A program made the translations under genes and the position numbers. DNA of 13,763 bases, from assembly GCF_900316895.1 (NCBI RefSeq), contig NZ_ONER01000045.1:1-13763 (forward strand). The letters run 5' to 3'. Position 1 is the first letter of the stretch. The number at the start of each line of letters is the position of its first letter. This document shows, one piece after another, positions 13,341-13,763 of this stretch. The notes beneath the pieces were generated by a model, which saw only the letters and a list, made by a program, of their open reading frames with translations, searched no databases and was not told the DNA's origin. The DNA comes from an uncultured Methanobrevibacter sp. GTDB taxonomy: Archaea; Methanobacteriota; Methanobacteria; Methanobacteriales; Methanobacteriaceae.

Positions 13341-13520
13341 ATGGTTTTTGAAAATGTGTTTTCAAATTTTTTAGCAAATTTTAATAATTTTGTTGATGAA
13401 AAATATATATTAAGTGATAATGCTTTTGTTCGTAAAGGTAAATGGAGTTTGGAAACTGCAATTAAATTTCCTTTATCTTTAAAATGCAAGAATACCACAA
13501 CTTCTGCAAGTTGTGGATGA
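13341..13520 (+). pseudogene. Truncated transposase-like ORF (N-terminal fragment)
   Basis: ATG 13341 follows a strong ribosome binding site (AGGGGGA at 13328-13334). The frame runs 59 residues to TGA. The segment YILSDNAFVRKGKWSLETA then IKFPLSLKCKNTTTSA resembles the N-terminus of IS4-type transposases, which open with an aromatic/basic FxRxRKLSF-like stretch followed by a hydrophobic helix and a serine/threonine-rich segment. The match is from pattern memory. The DDE catalytic core (about 300 or more residues in the family) is missing. Similarity appears to stop at TTTSA, exactly where a 9-bp inverted repeat occurs (13495-13516). Frames beyond it are T-rich and contain no transposase-like sequence. 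I interpret it as the decayed left end of an insertion sequence. A small expressed protein is the alternative, since its start signals look intact. Confidence 0.5.
13495..13516. repeat. 9-bp perfect hairpin at the end of the transposase-like fragment
   Basis: CCACAACTT (13495-13503) and AAGTTGTGG (13508-13516) pair perfectly around the four-base loop CTGC. It lies inside the last codons of the fragment, four bases before the end of its stop codon. T-rich sequence begins about 30 bases further on. Confidence 0.75.
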
Positions 13521-13763
13521 ATTGCACTATTGGGTGTACTATCTTTTTTATTTATTTTTTTGCGTTTATTTTTTATTTGTGTTTTTTGGTGGCTTTTTTA
13601 GGTCATGAATTTTTATTCAGTATACTTTTTTTATGGATTTTTAATAATTGCTTTGGGTATGAAAAATTGTTTTGGGTTTGAAAAATTGCTCTGAGTTCGT
13701 TATTCGATTACTTTTCAAATGCTCTCTCTTATTTTTTATATATGGGTAATTATAAATGAGATA
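13521..13763. other. T-rich tail of the window without a gene
   Basis: The last 243 bases are T-rich. The only open frame (13484-13681) is out of frame with the transposase fragment, lacks a ribosome binding site and encodes Phe/Leu/Ile runs typical of T-rich noise. A 19-base imperfect tandem repeat lies at 13647-13699. Confidence 0.5.
13647..13699 (+). repeat. 19-base imperfect tandem repeat, about 2.8 copies
   Basis: Copies begin at 13647, 13666 and 13685, each ATTG(C/T)TTTGGGTATGAAAA-like. Copies 1 and 2 differ at two positions by eye; the third is cut short after ATTGCTCTGAGTTCG. The unit is not a multiple of three. Confidence 0.65.

Noticed and set aside
13484..13681. 65-codon hydrophobic frame at the right end, possibly a membrane peptide
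   Set aside because: No ribosome binding site; the hydrophobicity follows from T-rich DNA, and its start overlaps the transposase fragment and hairpin.

Overview
The window looks like chromosomal DNA of a host-associated methanogenic archaeon of the order Methanobacteriales, most likely Methanobrevibacter or a close relative. This is inferred from gene content and style, not from a database search. The DNA is AT-rich and there is an archaeal TATA-binding protein (TBP). Promoters have the form TTTATATA and ribosome binding sites are GGAGG or GGTGAT-like. There is also a very large secreted adhesin-like protein made of beta-helix rungs, Ig-like domains and a lysine-rich tail, a type these methanogens are known for.

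Layout. Bases 88-624 (minus strand) encode a CYTH-fold protein. After a roughly 520-base gap comes a plus-strand cluster: TBP (1148-1693), a SerB-type phosphatase with a long acidic and coiled-coil extension (1706-3370), and a 53-residue four-cysteine protein (3414-3575). A small secreted Ig-like protein (3734-4375) follows and ends in a strong hairpin. The minus-strand block 4473-6546 holds a remnant of the 3' end of a second glf gene, a tightly coupled two-gene pair (a DUF2283-type protein and a small partner that looks toxin-like), and an intact glf (UDP-galactopyranose mutase). The 1580-residue adhesin (6733-11475) is divergent from glf and is followed by a bacterial-type S-adenosylmethionine synthetase (11669-12844). 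The last 0.9 kb is AT-rich and nearly gene-free. It carries a truncated transposase-like ORF, inverted repeats and a short tandem repeat.

How the parts fit. The left part (TBP, SerB fusion, four-cysteine protein) reads as a housekeeping cluster. The middle is a cell-surface region: Glf makes UDP-galactofuranose for surface glycans, and the two secreted proteins share the same Ig-like fold. The most unusual structure is the two-gene pair lying between two direct copies of the glf 3' end, of which only one belongs to an intact gene. This points to insertion or duplication with deletion at that site. No complete mobile element, CRISPR array, tRNA or rRNA was seen.
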